Shown piece by piece: positions 38,431 through 47,923 of a stretch of 64,000 nucleotides of DNA (its first letter is position 1; every line of letters starts with the position of its first letter). A program made the translations under genes and the position numbers. Under the pieces are notes generated by a model, which saw nothing but the letters and a program-made list of their open reading frames with translations, searched no databases and was not told the origin of the DNA. Source of the stretch: Pantoea coffeiphila (GTDB taxonomy: Bacteria > Pseudomonadota > Gammaproteobacteria > Enterobacterales > Enterobacteriaceae); NCBI RefSeq assembly GCF_016909495.1, contig NZ_JAFBFW010000002.1, forward strand, positions 558,001 to 622,000, read 5' to 3'.

Positions 38431-38548
38431 TGGTTCGGTTGGTTCAGTTGGTTCAATTTGTAAAGACTTTTGTTTTAACTGATTATTTTCTAAAAAACTG
38501 AACCAACACGGAGAGGCGCTGAACCAACATTAAGAGGGCGTGAACCAA
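38431..38548. other. Origin-like iteron block, array copy 1
   Basis: Three TTGGTTC words start at 38431, 38440 and 38449 (9-bp period), then a 44-base AT-rich stretch, then three GAACCAA words at 38500, 38521 and 38542 (21-bp period). Iterons in inverted orientation around an AT-rich core is a typical replication-origin layout. The same block is found at 39682, 40932 and, inverted, at 56467 beside the primase gene. Confidence 0.7.
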
Positions 38549-38717
38549 CGAACTGCCGTGGTTACTGCATAATTTGGCGCGATACAGGCCTGTTGGTTAC
38601 GGTGTGGCATGTCACGATGACGCCCACACTAGATATGCCGTTTCCACTTTACCAGCATGTCTTACACTGTCTTACGGTGGTAAAATGGTCACCCAAATCT
38701 ATCGCTAGGTACCCCAT

Positions 38718-39146
38718 ATGAGCAAATCCCTGTCCGTTACCTTTCGCCTGCCTGCTGAACTGGTTGAGGCCTTCTCGTCAGCGGTGAGCAGTTCAGGCAC
38801 CGACAAAACCGCCTGGCTGGTTGATGCTGTGAGGCAGAAGGTAGGCCAGCCCGACAGCAACCCAGATCACCGCCTGCTGTCGCTGGTGGAGCGCATGGAA
38901 ACGGCAGCAGCGGCCCTCATAGGTGGTAAGCAGAGAATCCCACCACAGCCATACGACCAGCGTGTGGTGATAAAGATTGTCGCCGATACTATCAGGGAAG
39001 GTTTTGATAATGGCCGTATCATTTCTGAGCGGCTCAATGAGGCTGGATACCAGACTAAGGCGGGCAAAGCCTGGACAAAAGATATCTACAGCGCCTGGAA
39101 GCGTCAAGACGACAACGCAAAGCGTCTGGCTGCGGCGTTATGCTGA
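38718..39146 (+). CDS. Ribbon-helix-helix protein with recombinase-like C-terminal segment (copy 1)
   Basis: 142 residues. The N-terminal SLSVTFRLPAELVEAFSSAV is a CopG/Arc-type ribbon-helix-helix (about 3-45). Residues about 100-130, ISERLNEAGYQTKAGKAWTK, resemble the helix-turn-helix of the 'Recombinase' domain of large serine recombinases. A DNA-binding regulator or replication accessory acting at the unit's own iterons is plausible. AGGT precedes the ATG by 8 bases. Identical to the protein at 39969-40397. No firm family name. Confidence 0.72.
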   Translation: MSKSLSVTFRLPAELVEAFSSAVSSSGTDKTAWLVDAVRQKVGQPDSNPDHRLLSLVERMETAAAALIGGKQRIPPQPYDQRVVIKIVADTIREGFDNGRIISERLNEAGYQTKAGKAWTKDIYSAWKRQDDNAKRLAAALC

Positions 39147-39159
39147 ACCTTACCAATTC

Positions 39160-39348
39160 TCACCTTCTGCGCGCTGCAGGCCTCTTCCACTCGTAGGTGG
39201 GCGCATTCATCATCTCCCACCGGCGCTTACGTCGCGCGATGTCGTCGGCAATAGTCCGCTCTATTTCCCGCTGGTCTGCCGGGGTGAGCGTGTGTCCCGC
39301 GAGTTCAATCTCTGCGGCGGTCAGTGCTGCTATCTGCTGTGGTGTCAT
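39160..39348 (-). CDS. Small charged protein, convergent with the RHH gene (copy 1)
   Basis: 62 residues, N-terminal MTPQQIAALTAAEIELAGHT, then a long charged helix (ADQREIERTIADDIARRKRR) and a basic tail. Composition is that of small phage proteins. Only 13 bases separate it from the end of the convergent gene. Ribosome site weak (GCGAG). Not recognised; may be real because it is a coherent amphipathic helix. Confidence 0.5.
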   Translation of the reverse strand: MTPQQIAALTAAEIELAGHTLTPADQREIERTIADDIARRKRRWEMMNAPTYEWKRPAARRR

Positions 39349-39681
39349 ATATCACTCGCTGAGGCGTTAGTATTCGTCCGGTGTGCGCACTCTGGAAGTG
39401 CCTTTTTGCTGCGTACCAGCTCAATGCGTACCGCTGCCGGCCAGAGAAACCTGTACCCTCCTGATTTGATCTGCAGGGCTGTGATTCGCTTACCCAACTG
39501 CGCAGCCAGGATGCTTCATACTGCGTACTGCTTTGCCGCGCTGACCGGGCGAAATGACGGTGACGCTGGCGCATTCGTTCTGCTAAGAACTGAAATTTTA
39601 TGAAGAGGGGATTATCGACTGTGCAGATGAGTATGCCAGTTCACATCCCTGGGGTTGCTCTCTATATAAGCAGAAAGGTGT

Positions 39682-39799
39682 TGGTTCGGTTGGTTCAGTT
39701 GGTTCAATTTGTAAAGACTTTTGTTTTAACTGATTATTTTCTAAAAAACTGAACCAACACGGAGAGGCGCTGAACCAACATTAAGAGGGCGTGAACCAA
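39682..39799. other. Origin-like iteron block, array copy 2
   Basis: Identical to the block at 38431-38548: TTGGTTC at 39682, 39691, 39700; AT-rich core; GAACCAA at 39751, 39772, 39793. Confidence 0.7.
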
Positions 39800-39968
39800 C
39801 GAACTGCCGTGGTTACTGCATAATTTGGCGCGATACAGGCCTGTTGGTTACGGTGTGGCATGTCACGATGACGCCCACACTAGATATGCCGTTTCCACTT
39901 TACCAGCATGTCTTACACTGTCTTACGGTGGTAAAATGGTCACCCAAATCTATCGCTAGGTACCCCAT

Positions 39969-40397
39969 ATGAGCAAATCCCTGTCCGTTACCTTTCGCCT
40001 GCCTGCTGAACTGGTTGAGGCCTTCTCGTCAGCGGTGAGCAGTTCAGGCACCGACAAAACCGCCTGGCTGGTTGATGCTGTGAGGCAGAAGGTAGGCCAG
40101 CCCGACAGCAACCCAGATCACCGCCTGCTGTCGCTGGTGGAGCGCATGGAAACGGCAGCAGCGGCCCTCATAGGTGGTAAGCAGAGAATCCCACCACAGC
40201 CATACGACCAGCGTGTGGTGATAAAGATTGTCGCCGATACTATCAGGGAAGGTTTTGATAATGGCCGTATCATTTCTGAGCGGCTCAATGAGGCTGGATA
40301 CCAGACTAAGGCGGGCAAAGCCTGGACAAAAGATATCTACAGCGCCTGGAAGCGTCAAGACGACAACGCAAAGCGTCTGGCTGCGGCGTTATGCTGA
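39969..40397 (+). CDS. Ribbon-helix-helix protein with recombinase-like C-terminal segment (copy 2)
   Basis: Same 142-residue protein as at 38718-39146, from the second perfect unit, with the same upstream sequence and ribosome site. Both copies should be expressed alike, doubling dosage. Confidence 0.72.
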   Translation: MSKSLSVTFRLPAELVEAFSSAVSSSGTDKTAWLVDAVRQKVGQPDSNPDHRLLSLVERMETAAAALIGGKQRIPPQPYDQRVVIKIVADTIREGFDNGRIISERLNEAGYQTKAGKAWTKDIYSAWKRQDDNAKRLAAALC

Positions 40398-40410
40398 ACC
40401 TTACCAATTC

Positions 40411-40599
40411 TCACCTTCTGCGCGCTGCAGGCCTCTTCCACTCGTAGGTGGGCGCATTCATCATCTCCCACCGGCGCTTACGTCGCGCGATGTCGTCGGC
40501 AATAGTCCGCTCTATTTCCCGCTGGTCTGCCGGGGTGAGCGTGTGTCCCGCGAGTTCAATCTCTGCGGCGGTCAGTGCTGCTATCTGCTGTGGTGTCAT
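40411..40599 (-). CDS. Small charged protein (copy 2)
   Basis: Identical to the 62-residue protein at 39160-39348, second unit of the tandem array. Confidence 0.5.
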   Translation of the reverse strand: MTPQQIAALTAAEIELAGHTLTPADQREIERTIADDIARRKRRWEMMNAPTYEWKRPAARRR

Positions 40600-40931
40600 A
40601 TATCACTCGCTGAGGCGTTAGTATTCGTCCGGTGTGCGCACTCTGGAAGTGCCTTTTTGCTGCGTACCAGCTCAATGCGTACCGCTGCCGGCCAGAGAAA
40701 CCTGTACCCTCCTGATTTGATCTGCAGGGCTGTGATTCGCTTACCCAACTGCGCAGCCAGGATGCTTCATACTGCGTACTGCTTTGCCGCGCTGACCGGG
40801 CGAAATGACGGTGACGCTGGCGCATTCGTTCTGCTAAGAACTGAAATTTTATGAAGAGGGGATTATCGACTGTGCAGATGAGTATGCCAGTTCACGCCAC
40901 GGGTATTTCTCTCTCTATAAGCAGAAAGGCG

Positions 40932-41028
40932 TTGGTTCGGTTGGTTCAGTTAGTTCAATTTGTAAAAACTTTTGTTTTAAATGATTTTTTTCTGAAAAAC
41001 TGAACCAATACGGTGGGCCGCGAACCAA
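40932..41028. other. Decayed origin-like iteron block
   Basis: TTGGTTC at 40932 and 40941, a degenerate TTAGTTC at 40950, AT-rich core, GAACCAA at 41002 and 41022. One iteron is mutated and one lost compared with the array copies. It ends 39 bases before the serine recombinase stop codon. Confidence 0.65.
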
Positions 41029-41066
41029 CATTTTCAATGTTACGCATATCGGCACAGCCATTAAAC

Positions 41067-42611
41067 TCAAAAAATCAGCGTGTTTTCGTCCAGATACTCT
41101 ATAGCACTTATCAAGGATTGCTGGCTTATCGGATTGAGCAATGGAAAATTTAACAACCTAACACCGTTGACAAGATAGACGTCACAACGCCCGCCAGCAG
41201 TATCAACCACTATCTTTTCCAGACAACGAATTGCATAATCTCGACATCGCTCTCTGTTCTTACGGTTACTCAAGTCCATTTGAGATATGGCAAATCCAGA
41301 CGTTCGATCCCCCTTACTCTTCAGCATCCTCAGTTGAATCTCGCCATTTCGGAGTTCCTTGTTTAAATCTCTGACTTTATTTGCAATCTGCTCTACATCA
41401 GGTGCTATTTGTAGCGCCTCAATGAGCCTGTTTATCTGAATGTGTAATTCAGTCAGGCGATTTTCTAGCAGCTTGATACGGCCAGAACCAATATGACTTT
41501 TCAGAAACCAATCAAGGCTAGCAAGCAGTGTGCCTATCAACACTGTATCAACGTCCCCTCGCCTGAGCGCAGGAGAGTCACATCGATGCAGGCGCCTCAT
41601 CGGGCACACATAGTACCCCATGCCCTTGCTATCTATCCCCGACATCATTATCGAATGCCCGCAGCGCTTACACCTGAGTACGGAACGGAAAATATTGACC
41701 AAATATGGATTGTCATAAGTAGCGTCTTTCCCGAATGGTGTCAGCCTGAACCCTTGAACATCGTTGAAAAGTTTTTCGGTAACAATCTGAGGGAAGTAAT
41801 TCGGAATCTCTTTAACACCTTTTGACATCGTTTGATAGGACGGCACATATGTGCCGATAAGCGCCTTATTGCCTAAGAGTTTCTCAATCGTTGATGGATT
41901 CCACACACCGACTTCACCAGTTAGTGTTTCTGTCTTTTTATCGTTCAGCAATTTTGTGATGCCGTTCAACGAGTGTCCCTTTAGCCTGAGTTTAAAAATC
42001 TGGTTTATTACCTTTGCTCGTGCCTCAATTATCTGGAATCCACGCCCATCTTCAGATACCTTCAGCCATCGCGGGCAGGAACGGGTAATAATTTTTCCTG
42101 TTTTCTCTGCCTCTTCTCTCTTCTTCTGCCATGCAGAGCGCATTCGGCGTGATTTGACTTCGCTTTCTTCGTTAGCACGCTGAGATATCAATATGGCTTT
42201 GATTAAGGTGTAAGGGTCATCTAGGGATGATTCAGAGTATCGGGTATGATCGGAGAGGGTCACAACATCGATGCCATTTCTCAGGATGTTTTTTAGGCGA
42301 TCTGTTGCATCTCCTATTTTTTCTCGCGAAAGCCTGTCTAAGCTCTCGACTAAGAGAACTGTGCCCCTAGGTATATACCCATGTTCTACCGCGTTAATGA
42401 AGTCAGATAACGCCCCTCTAACAGCATTCGCGCCGTTAAAAGCACTCAGCCCCAAATCGTGGTAGGTTATGTCATCCAGTTCGTAACCAGGGTTTTGAGA
42501 GATCCATTCATCAATCAGTCTATTCTGGCGCCTTATCGAATCACCTGCTAGCTGGGCTGATGTCGAGAATCGGATGTACGCAATAGCTTCTTTGGCATGG
42601 TTGTACCTCAC
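41067..42611 (-). CDS. Large serine recombinase
   Basis: 514 residues. Resolvase domain (about 1-150) with catalytic Ser in AYIRFSTSAQLAGDSI and the Arg motif ESLDRLSREK; Recombinase domain (about 180-290, FKLRLKGHSLNGITKLLND); zinc ribbon CKRCGHSIMM ... YVCPMRRLHRC; and a coiled coil about residues 380-430. Such enzymes integrate or excise phages and islands by site-specific crossover. It lies between the tandem array and the intact DUF2280 gene; the element it serves cannot be delimited because no att core was identified. Confidence 0.9.
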   Translation of the reverse strand: MRYNHAKEAIAYIRFSTSAQLAGDSIRRQNRLIDEWISQNPGYELDDITYHDLGLSAFNGANAVRGALSDFINAVEHGYIPRGTVLLVESLDRLSREKIGDATDRLKNILRNGIDVVTLSDHTRYSESSLDDPYTLIKAILISQRANEESEVKSRRMRSAWQKKREEAEKTGKIITRSCPRWLKVSEDGRGFQIIEARAKVINQIFKLRLKGHSLNGITKLLNDKKTETLTGEVGVWNPSTIEKLLGNKALIGTYVPSYQTMSKGVKEIPNYFPQIVTEKLFNDVQGFRLTPFGKDATYDNPYLVNIFRSVLRCKRCGHSIMMSGIDSKGMGYYVCPMRRLHRCDSPALRRGDVDTVLIGTLLASLDWFLKSHIGSGRIKLLENRLTELHIQINRLIEALQIAPDVEQIANKVRDLNKELRNGEIQLRMLKSKGDRTSGFAISQMDLSNRKNRERCRDYAIRCLEKIVVDTAGGRCDVYLVNGVRLLNFPLLNPISQQSLISAIEYLDENTLIF

Positions 42612-42907
42612 TATGGCTTTATTGCTATTTCTACTTTAAACAGCATTTAACAACGCGCAAATCATAACAGTGCGATTGTTACCTAAAAAACGTCATGCCG
42701 GTTTAAAATAAACACACTTAAGGATAAGCTCTGACTATCTTTCTAGCTATCTTAATAAAAGAGTGCATGATCTGCTTATCGGCGATTCTGATAGCCAGCA
42801 TTAAATTAGGCTCATTAAATGGCGTGTTACCTGACTGATACTACTGAACACATTATCTGTATATCATTAGTGGGTGAATTCTTCTGGAAGCCAAACTGTT
42901 CATCAGC

Positions 42908-43288
42908 TTAGTTTTTCTTCCTGTTCACATAGGCGTCACCACACTCCCGGGCGGCCTGTTCGAGTAGCTGGGCCGTCATAGCATAGTTGCTCCGACATTC
43001 TGCATCTGCGGCCATCCTGTCCAGCGACCGCAGCCGATAGGCTTTGTTGGCGATCGGGATGGTCGAGAGCTTTTTCTGAAGTTGCGCCCGGGTGAAAGTG
43101 AACAGATCCACCCACTTCTGTGCCAGCTTTCTGCCGTTCGCCTTCGTTGGATCGTGTGATTCAACCTGCTGGCGCGTAATATTCAGGCTAAACTCTTCCT
43201 GGACGGACTTAACGACCTGCGAGGGGGTGTCATAGCACGCCAGCGCCTGAACGATGAATGCCTTAACAACTGGGGGAAGTGCTGCCAT
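42908..43288 (-). CDS. DUF2280 phage protein (intact copy)
   Basis: 126 residues. N-terminal PPVVKAFIVQALACYDTPSQ and NITRQQVESHDPTKANGRKL are characteristic of DUF2280, a phage protein often encoded next to the large terminase; it may act as a terminase-associated DNA-binding protein. The C-terminal half (KLSTIPIANKAYRLRSLDRM) is complete, unlike in the broken relative at 36139-36411. No terminase gene follows, so it is a leftover of a phage packaging module. Confidence 0.83.
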   Translation of the reverse strand: MAALPPVVKAFIVQALACYDTPSQVVKSVQEEFSLNITRQQVESHDPTKANGRKLAQKWVDLFTFTRAQLQKKLSTIPIANKAYRLRSLDRMAADAECRSNYAMTAQLLEQAARECGDAYVNRKKN

Positions 43289-43686
43289 GAATCACCGTTT
43301 GTCATACTCTGTCATAATTATGCTCAACTTTAGCATAGAAACCCGGCAACAGAGCCACACTTCCTAAATCTCCGATCACTGCTGCAAGTGACTTGCAGTC
43401 ATTCACAACGCGGCCTGATGCCCGGTGATGTAAGAGTGGTCCTCTGCACCAGACGCAAATTCAGATATCCAAAAATTTACAACCCCTATAAAAGACTGTG
43501 CAAAAATTCATCTATTAGCATTGTTTTCATATTTCCCACCAATCAAATTATCAATAAAAACTAATCATTTAGCTCCTAAAGTCATATCTAAGACACTCAT
43601 CTAACCGCTCGCATTCGGAATAATCTTGAAACAAAGCTACACTTTTAAGGCAACTGGTGCGTTTTTTTATAATTTAAGGACATATT
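43289..43686. other. Intergenic region
   Basis: About 400 bases, AT-rich, no coding frame. The first 50 bases resemble those upstream of the broken DUF2280 copy (TGTCATACTCTGTCA is shared). TAATTTAAGGA just before 43687 provides the next gene's ribosome site. Confidence 0.5.
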
Positions 43687-44727
43687 ATGGAAATTCATAA
43701 AGATGCTGTTCTGTTCAGACGTATTTCATGGGGGAGTGTGATTGCAGGAGTAGTAACAGCAATTGCATTGTCGCTACTTTTCACAACGCTCGGGACTAGT
43801 CTCGGCCTTTCAATGTTACAGCCAAAATCAGAGGATATCATTAATGGTGCTGATAAGGCTGTTATAGCTTGGTCTGTGATTTCGGTTGTGATAAGCCTTG
43901 CCTGTGGCGGGTTTATTTCGGGCCGTCTTGCAGGGACGGATGGTACTGTTCACGGTTTTCTGAGCTGGGCTACATCGTTAATTATTGCTTCGGTGCTTGG
44001 CTTTGCTGCTATAGGTGGAGTATTAAATACCGCAGGCAGTGCTATCAGTGGTGTCGCTTCTGCAACCGGAAGTGCCGTGAGCGGCATAGGTAGTCTTGCA
44101 GGTAAAGCTGCTGGTGGATCAGTAGATGTAGCCTCTGAGCTTACTGAGCGTATGGGGCTTGATACCAGCTTTGAAGCAAATAATACTGACCAGAAAGTTG
44201 CAGATGCTCTAAAAAAATCAGGCATTCCCGAGCTTCAGCCTGAATATCTTCAGACACAGCTTAAAGCTGCAGGGAATGATATTACCCGTGCGCTCAAGGA
44301 TCTTGCTGTGAGTCCTGATAGCAGTGATGTCATACTTAATCGCCTGAGCGATAAGCTGAAATCGCGTGCTGACACTGTTGCAAATTCAGTAGATCGGGAA
44401 GATGTTAAAAAGGCTTTGTCAGCTAATACCACAATGACGCAGCAAGAAGCAGACAAAGCTGTCGATAACTTTATTGAAACCCGTGATAACGCCATAGCTC
44501 AGGTCAGGGAACGTCTGAATGATGCTCAGGGTCAACTGGAAGAAACCAAAGCGCGCTATGCAGAACTCAAGAAAGAAGCCATTGAAAAAGCTGACGCCGC
44601 GGCAAGTGCTGGGGCAAGGATGGCCCTGTGGTCGTTTATAGCACTCCTGATCGGTGCAATAGTAAGTTCGTTCGCAGGCCTCTGGGGGGTTAACACACAC
44701 CCTGAGTATCGACGTATTCGGGCTTAA
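43687..44727 (+). CDS. Membrane protein with glycine/serine-rich helices and a long coiled coil (PhnA-like annotation group)
   Basis: 346 residues. Three N-terminal hydrophobic segments (SVIAGVVTAIALSLLFTTLG, AVIAWSVISVVISLACGGFI, LIIASVLGFAAIGGVL) are followed by a Gly/Ser-rich amphipathic stretch, an acidic soluble region, a predicted coiled coil (about 270-310, RERLNDAQGQLEETKARYAE) and a last helix (ALWSFIALLIGAIVSSFAGL). Proteins of this shape are often called PhnA-like or CAP-Gly-like without known function. Inner-membrane location likely. No neighbours in the same transcript. Confidence 0.6.
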   Translation: MEIHKDAVLFRRISWGSVIAGVVTAIALSLLFTTLGTSLGLSMLQPKSEDIINGADKAVIAWSVISVVISLACGGFISGRLAGTDGTVHGFLSWATSLIIASVLGFAAIGGVLNTAGSAISGVASATGSAVSGIGSLAGKAAGGSVDVASELTERMGLDTSFEANNTDQKVADALKKSGIPELQPEYLQTQLKAAGNDITRALKDLAVSPDSSDVILNRLSDKLKSRADTVANSVDREDVKKALSANTTMTQQEADKAVDNFIETRDNAIAQVRERLNDAQGQLEETKARYAELKKEAIEKADAAASAGARMALWSFIALLIGAIVSSFAGLWGVNTHPEYRRIRA

Positions 44728-44737
44728 TGTTGCAACT

Positions 44738-44774
44738 CCCGGGCGGCAGGACAACAGTTGCCCGGGAAATTTTG
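44738..44774 (+). terminator. Probable terminator after the membrane protein gene
   Basis: CCCGGGC (44738-44744) pairs with GCCCGGG (44760-44766), followed by AAATTTTGGG. Long loop and short T-run make it moderate. Confidence 0.5.
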
Positions 44775-44854
44775 GGTATGAGGCAGTTAATCAACGTCTG
44801 GAGTAGTGTTCAGTAATGACTGATGTTGTTAGCTGATTATGACATTCACAAACG

Positions 44855-44893
44855 GCGAACAGGCCATCCGTACGCGGATTGAAGCCTGTTCGC
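44855..44893. repeat. Long hairpin between convergent genes
   Basis: GCGAACAGGC pairs perfectly with GCCTGTTCGC, and inside it ATCCG pairs with CGGAT around TACG. It lies 15 bases beyond the lipoprotein stop and probably serves as its 3' end structure. Confidence 0.6.
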
Positions 44894-44907
44894 TAGATGG
44901 ATTGATG

Positions 44908-45135
44908 TTAGTGAGGTATTTCCGACACCTCTTTTACATCTTGTTTATTTATCTGCTGTTTTACACCATTTGCGTCAGTATAACCAATTAAACCTGTTTC
45001 TGATTCTTTAGGTTTTCCGTCACTGATAATCGTTCTGCCATCATTTGTGTGTATAGCATAGCTAGTGCGTGTACATCCAGTAAGTGCAGACAGAGCAATA
45101 ATTGCTGCGAAAGTACTTAAGAAAATCTTCTTCAT
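44908..45135 (-). CDS. YgdI/YgdR family lipoprotein
   Basis: 75 residues. Signal peptide with lipobox LTGC (Cys at residue 21), then IHTNDGRTIISDGKPKES and TGLIGYTDANGVKQQINKQD, the two-motif small SH3-like fold of the YgdI/YgdR (DUF903) family. Anchored in a membrane by its lipidated Cys. Function unknown; common in enterobacteria and on islands. Confidence 0.88.
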   Translation of the reverse strand: MKKIFLSTFAAIIALSALTGCTRTSYAIHTNDGRTIISDGKPKESETGLIGYTDANGVKQQINKQDVKEVSEIPH

Positions 45136-45955
45136 ATTTCAATCCCTTTATCAGTTATACAGTTTCTGAAAGTTCATAACAGAACATGGTTTATCAAGAC
45201 TTTTATCTAGACATCTTCTTTGGTACACCAGAGATATTAATTCCAATTTAATCACCAGCAGCATTGAAAGCATAGTTCAATATACAGCAAGCACATCTTA
45301 AGAGTTCCCATGACATCCTCGAAGAATCTAGAAGCCTTGCAATTGCCAAGTCTCATCATGATAGTCACGAAAAAACCTGACTAATTAAGGATAGCTGTTT
45401 TTTTGATTTCTTGCGGGTTAATTAAGAAAACATACTCGAAAAATGGTACTTTCGTAGACACATTCTGGCAGAAACCGCTTTAGAGATGCTGAATGCCTAC
45501 CGTGACCTTTTTAGTTCCAAAACCATACCCCAACACCTACATCATGATTTTCCCATGGTTTATTGAAAAGAAGCTACCACTTTAAAACTCCGCCAAGCTA
45601 CTTATAATAAGCCAGCATCCGTCAACCCATGTAAAGATAGGGTTAACGACCTCTTCACAAATCTTCTCACCATGTGAATCATTCTTATTTTTAAATTTAC
45701 TAACCACTATCTGCAAATGTTATAAAGGATGGTGAAAAAACAAGACAACACTTAGACAACCATCAATGAAAAGATATATACGTTATGATTTTAGCGTGCA
45801 AAAAGAATCGTAAAACCTCATTCAAAAAGCAACCCCGCGTCAAAATTCAACATTAAAACAAGGCGTTAAAGAGGATAAAAAACCAATTAACCTTGTTACA
45901 CATAACACCCTGAAAAATTGAAAGCCACATATGATATTCCTTTTATTTTTTATAT
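45136..45955. other. Long intergenic region, no feature recognised
   Basis: About 820 bases of AT-rich sequence with frequent stops in all frames. No RNA gene, repeat or terminator was recognised. It may hold decayed genes. Confidence 0.45.
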
Positions 45956-47512
45956 TTAATCAACCTGAGTGTACGTTTGATTGAAGACAACATTTCTTCC
46001 CGATTTCTTAGCTTTATAAAGCAAACTATCTGCAAGAAGCAGAACATCTCTAATTTCCACATCACTATTAACAAAGGTAACAAGACCCGCTGAGAAGGAG
46101 ACCTTTCCCACATTTCCAAAGCTATGGCTTGATACAATATTTTTGATTCTATCACTTTCTGCAATTGCTTCGATATGATTACTGTTTTTCATTAAAACAA
46201 TGAATTCCTCACCTCCATAGCGACATACTAGCGATGGTTTCTTGAAATATGATTTAAGAACCCCTGAAAATTCCTTCAGAACAATATCCCCCTCATCATG
46301 ACCAAATTTATCGTTAATCATTTTAAAATTATCGACATCAATCATCATTAGGCTATATGTTATATTCTCAGGAAGGAGATTTAACTGCCTAAAAAACCCT
46401 CTACGATTAAGAATTCCTGTCATATGGTCTGTCATCGACTCATTTTTTAGCTTCTCCGTTCTTTTATTAATACTCAAAAATCTTGATTGTAAAGCTTTTC
46501 TCAATTGTTCAGCTTCATCGTACCATGTATTAACATTTGAAAACGTATCCAGAATTTTGTATTCGTCATTTTTTGAAGTAAACTTTGCAAGTTTCTCCAG
46601 AGGAATTGAAATCCTACCAGAAAACCAAACACCCCCCAAAAAAACTATAAAAACAAAGAAGAAAATATAAGGTACCGCGTTGCTTATTGATTTAAAGAGA
46701 ATATTGTTAACTATTTCTTGGTTGCTCGAGACAATAATATGCCATGCAACACCGTTCAAAATCACTTCGCCGGATATTAGATCCGGATTGGATACTCTCC
46801 TCGTCAATTCAATATCAAGACTGGGGGTTTTTGAGGGTTTGTGTGACATATCACTCTTACCAATAAGACTTACATCTCGATCATAAATAACCACCCCACC
46901 ATCACTTAAAATCCTTACCTTAGTTGCTGCCCCATAATAATGCTGATTCAAAATACGACTAAGCATACTTTCATCTTTGAGGTAGATTGTACCTCCAAGA
47001 TAACCAATGTAATTACCACCTTTTGAAAAGACAGGTTGTGATATCACAACCACAAGGTTACCTGCAACAGAGATATAAGGATCTGATATAATTGGCTTTC
47101 TTAAAGAAATTGCTTTAAAACTATTTTCAGAAAAAACCTTTAAACCATCCATGTTTCTTTTTTTATTAGTTGTTACAAGCACTTCATGATTTTCACTAAC
47201 AAATATCACTGAGTTGAAATAGTCAGATTGCTGATAAACACGCTCAACCTCTGACCGTATCATTCGCAAACTATAGTTTAATGATATAAAGTCTGCGCTC
47301 CATGCCAGCTGCTTTTGTGCGGAAGAAAAATATTGCTCCGTTGTGCTCGCAACTTTTTGAGCGTAAGCAGCATTCCTGTCAGCAAGAGTTTCCCGAATAT
47401 TTTCTCGTTGAAAATAACTAATACAACTCATTATGATCAACGATGTCAGCATCACTCCACCAGTGGACAAACAGATAAGCAATGTCCTAAGCTTCAGTTT
47501 TTTCCTCGTCAT
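45956..47512 (-). CDS. Membrane diguanylate cyclase with extracytoplasmic CACHE sensor
   Basis: 518 residues. One helix near the N terminus (LLICLSTGGVMLTSLIIM), a periplasmic double-CACHE domain (about 40-280; YPISVAGNLVVV-type core with DPYISVAGNLVVVISQPV), a second helix (AVPYIFFFVFIVFLGGVWF), then a GGDEF domain with MTDHMTGILNRRGFF and the active variant CRYGGEEFIVLM. No RxxD inhibition site is seen. It would make c-di-GMP in response to an external small molecule. Isolated gene, low GC. Confidence 0.88.
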   Translation of the reverse strand: MTRKKLKLRTLLICLSTGGVMLTSLIIMSCISYFQRENIRETLADRNAAYAQKVASTTEQYFSSAQKQLAWSADFISLNYSLRMIRSEVERVYQQSDYFNSVIFVSENHEVLVTTNKKRNMDGLKVFSENSFKAISLRKPIISDPYISVAGNLVVVISQPVFSKGGNYIGYLGGTIYLKDESMLSRILNQHYYGAATKVRILSDGGVVIYDRDVSLIGKSDMSHKPSKTPSLDIELTRRVSNPDLISGEVILNGVAWHIIVSSNQEIVNNILFKSISNAVPYIFFFVFIVFLGGVWFSGRISIPLEKLAKFTSKNDEYKILDTFSNVNTWYDEAEQLRKALQSRFLSINKRTEKLKNESMTDHMTGILNRRGFFRQLNLLPENITYSLMMIDVDNFKMINDKFGHDEGDIVLKEFSGVLKSYFKKPSLVCRYGGEEFIVLMKNSNHIEAIAESDRIKNIVSSHSFGNVGKVSFSAGLVTFVNSDVEIRDVLLLADSLLYKAKKSGRNVVFNQTYTQVD

Positions 47513-47923
47513 GCAAGCTGCCTGTGGTAGAAGTATCGAGTGAGAATCAGTCTAGCAGGTCACTGAGTCATTTATGCAGATGAAATCATTAATTTAATTA
47601 ATAACACAGGCATCGGTATTCATGTTGATTTCCTTTTCTGCTAAGTGAACAGTCCGATTACAATATGAAAATAAAAAAATAGCCTTTTTTTACATAAGCT
47701 TATAAACTACCACTTGAATTTTTACAATGCAAGTCATCAGCCATCGAAAAAACTCATTCAAAATATTTTTTTCTTGTTAGTGTTTAACTAGTTATTGTAA
47801 TTACCTGTAATAATTATAGACTCCTATCTACTTCAGTTCTAATCTGAGCCTGAATACATGATTGGTCAAAGCAACCTCATATGATAAAAAAAACAACGTA
47901 TTCTACATCGCAGAGATTAACTA
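47513..47923. other. Intergenic region between divergent genes
   Basis: About 410 AT-rich bases with no coding frame or recognised element; presumed promoters for both neighbours. Confidence 0.4.

Larger units (their letters stand above)
38372..40895. repeat. Two perfect tandem copies of a 1251-bp unit
   Basis: Copy 1 is 38372-39622, copy 2 is 39623-40873. The unit's first 22 bases (starting GCAGATGAGTATGCC) recur a third time at 40874-40895, after which the sequence diverges. Both copies encode identical proteins and carry identical iteron blocks. Perfect identity implies a recent duplication; the 22-bp word at all three boundaries is a likely crossover point or simply the end of the duplicated segment. 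Diverged relatives lie on both sides (38098-38371 and 40896-41030). Confidence 0.93.

Noticed and set aside
39305..39574. 89-codon frame on the minus strand (and its copy at 40556)
   Set aside because: It overlaps the 62-residue gene in another frame, lacks a ribosome site and has a basic, shadow-like composition.
38372..40895. Possible CRISPR array
   Set aside because: The repeats are 1.25 kb units with genes, and the short iterons have no unique spacers of constant length.
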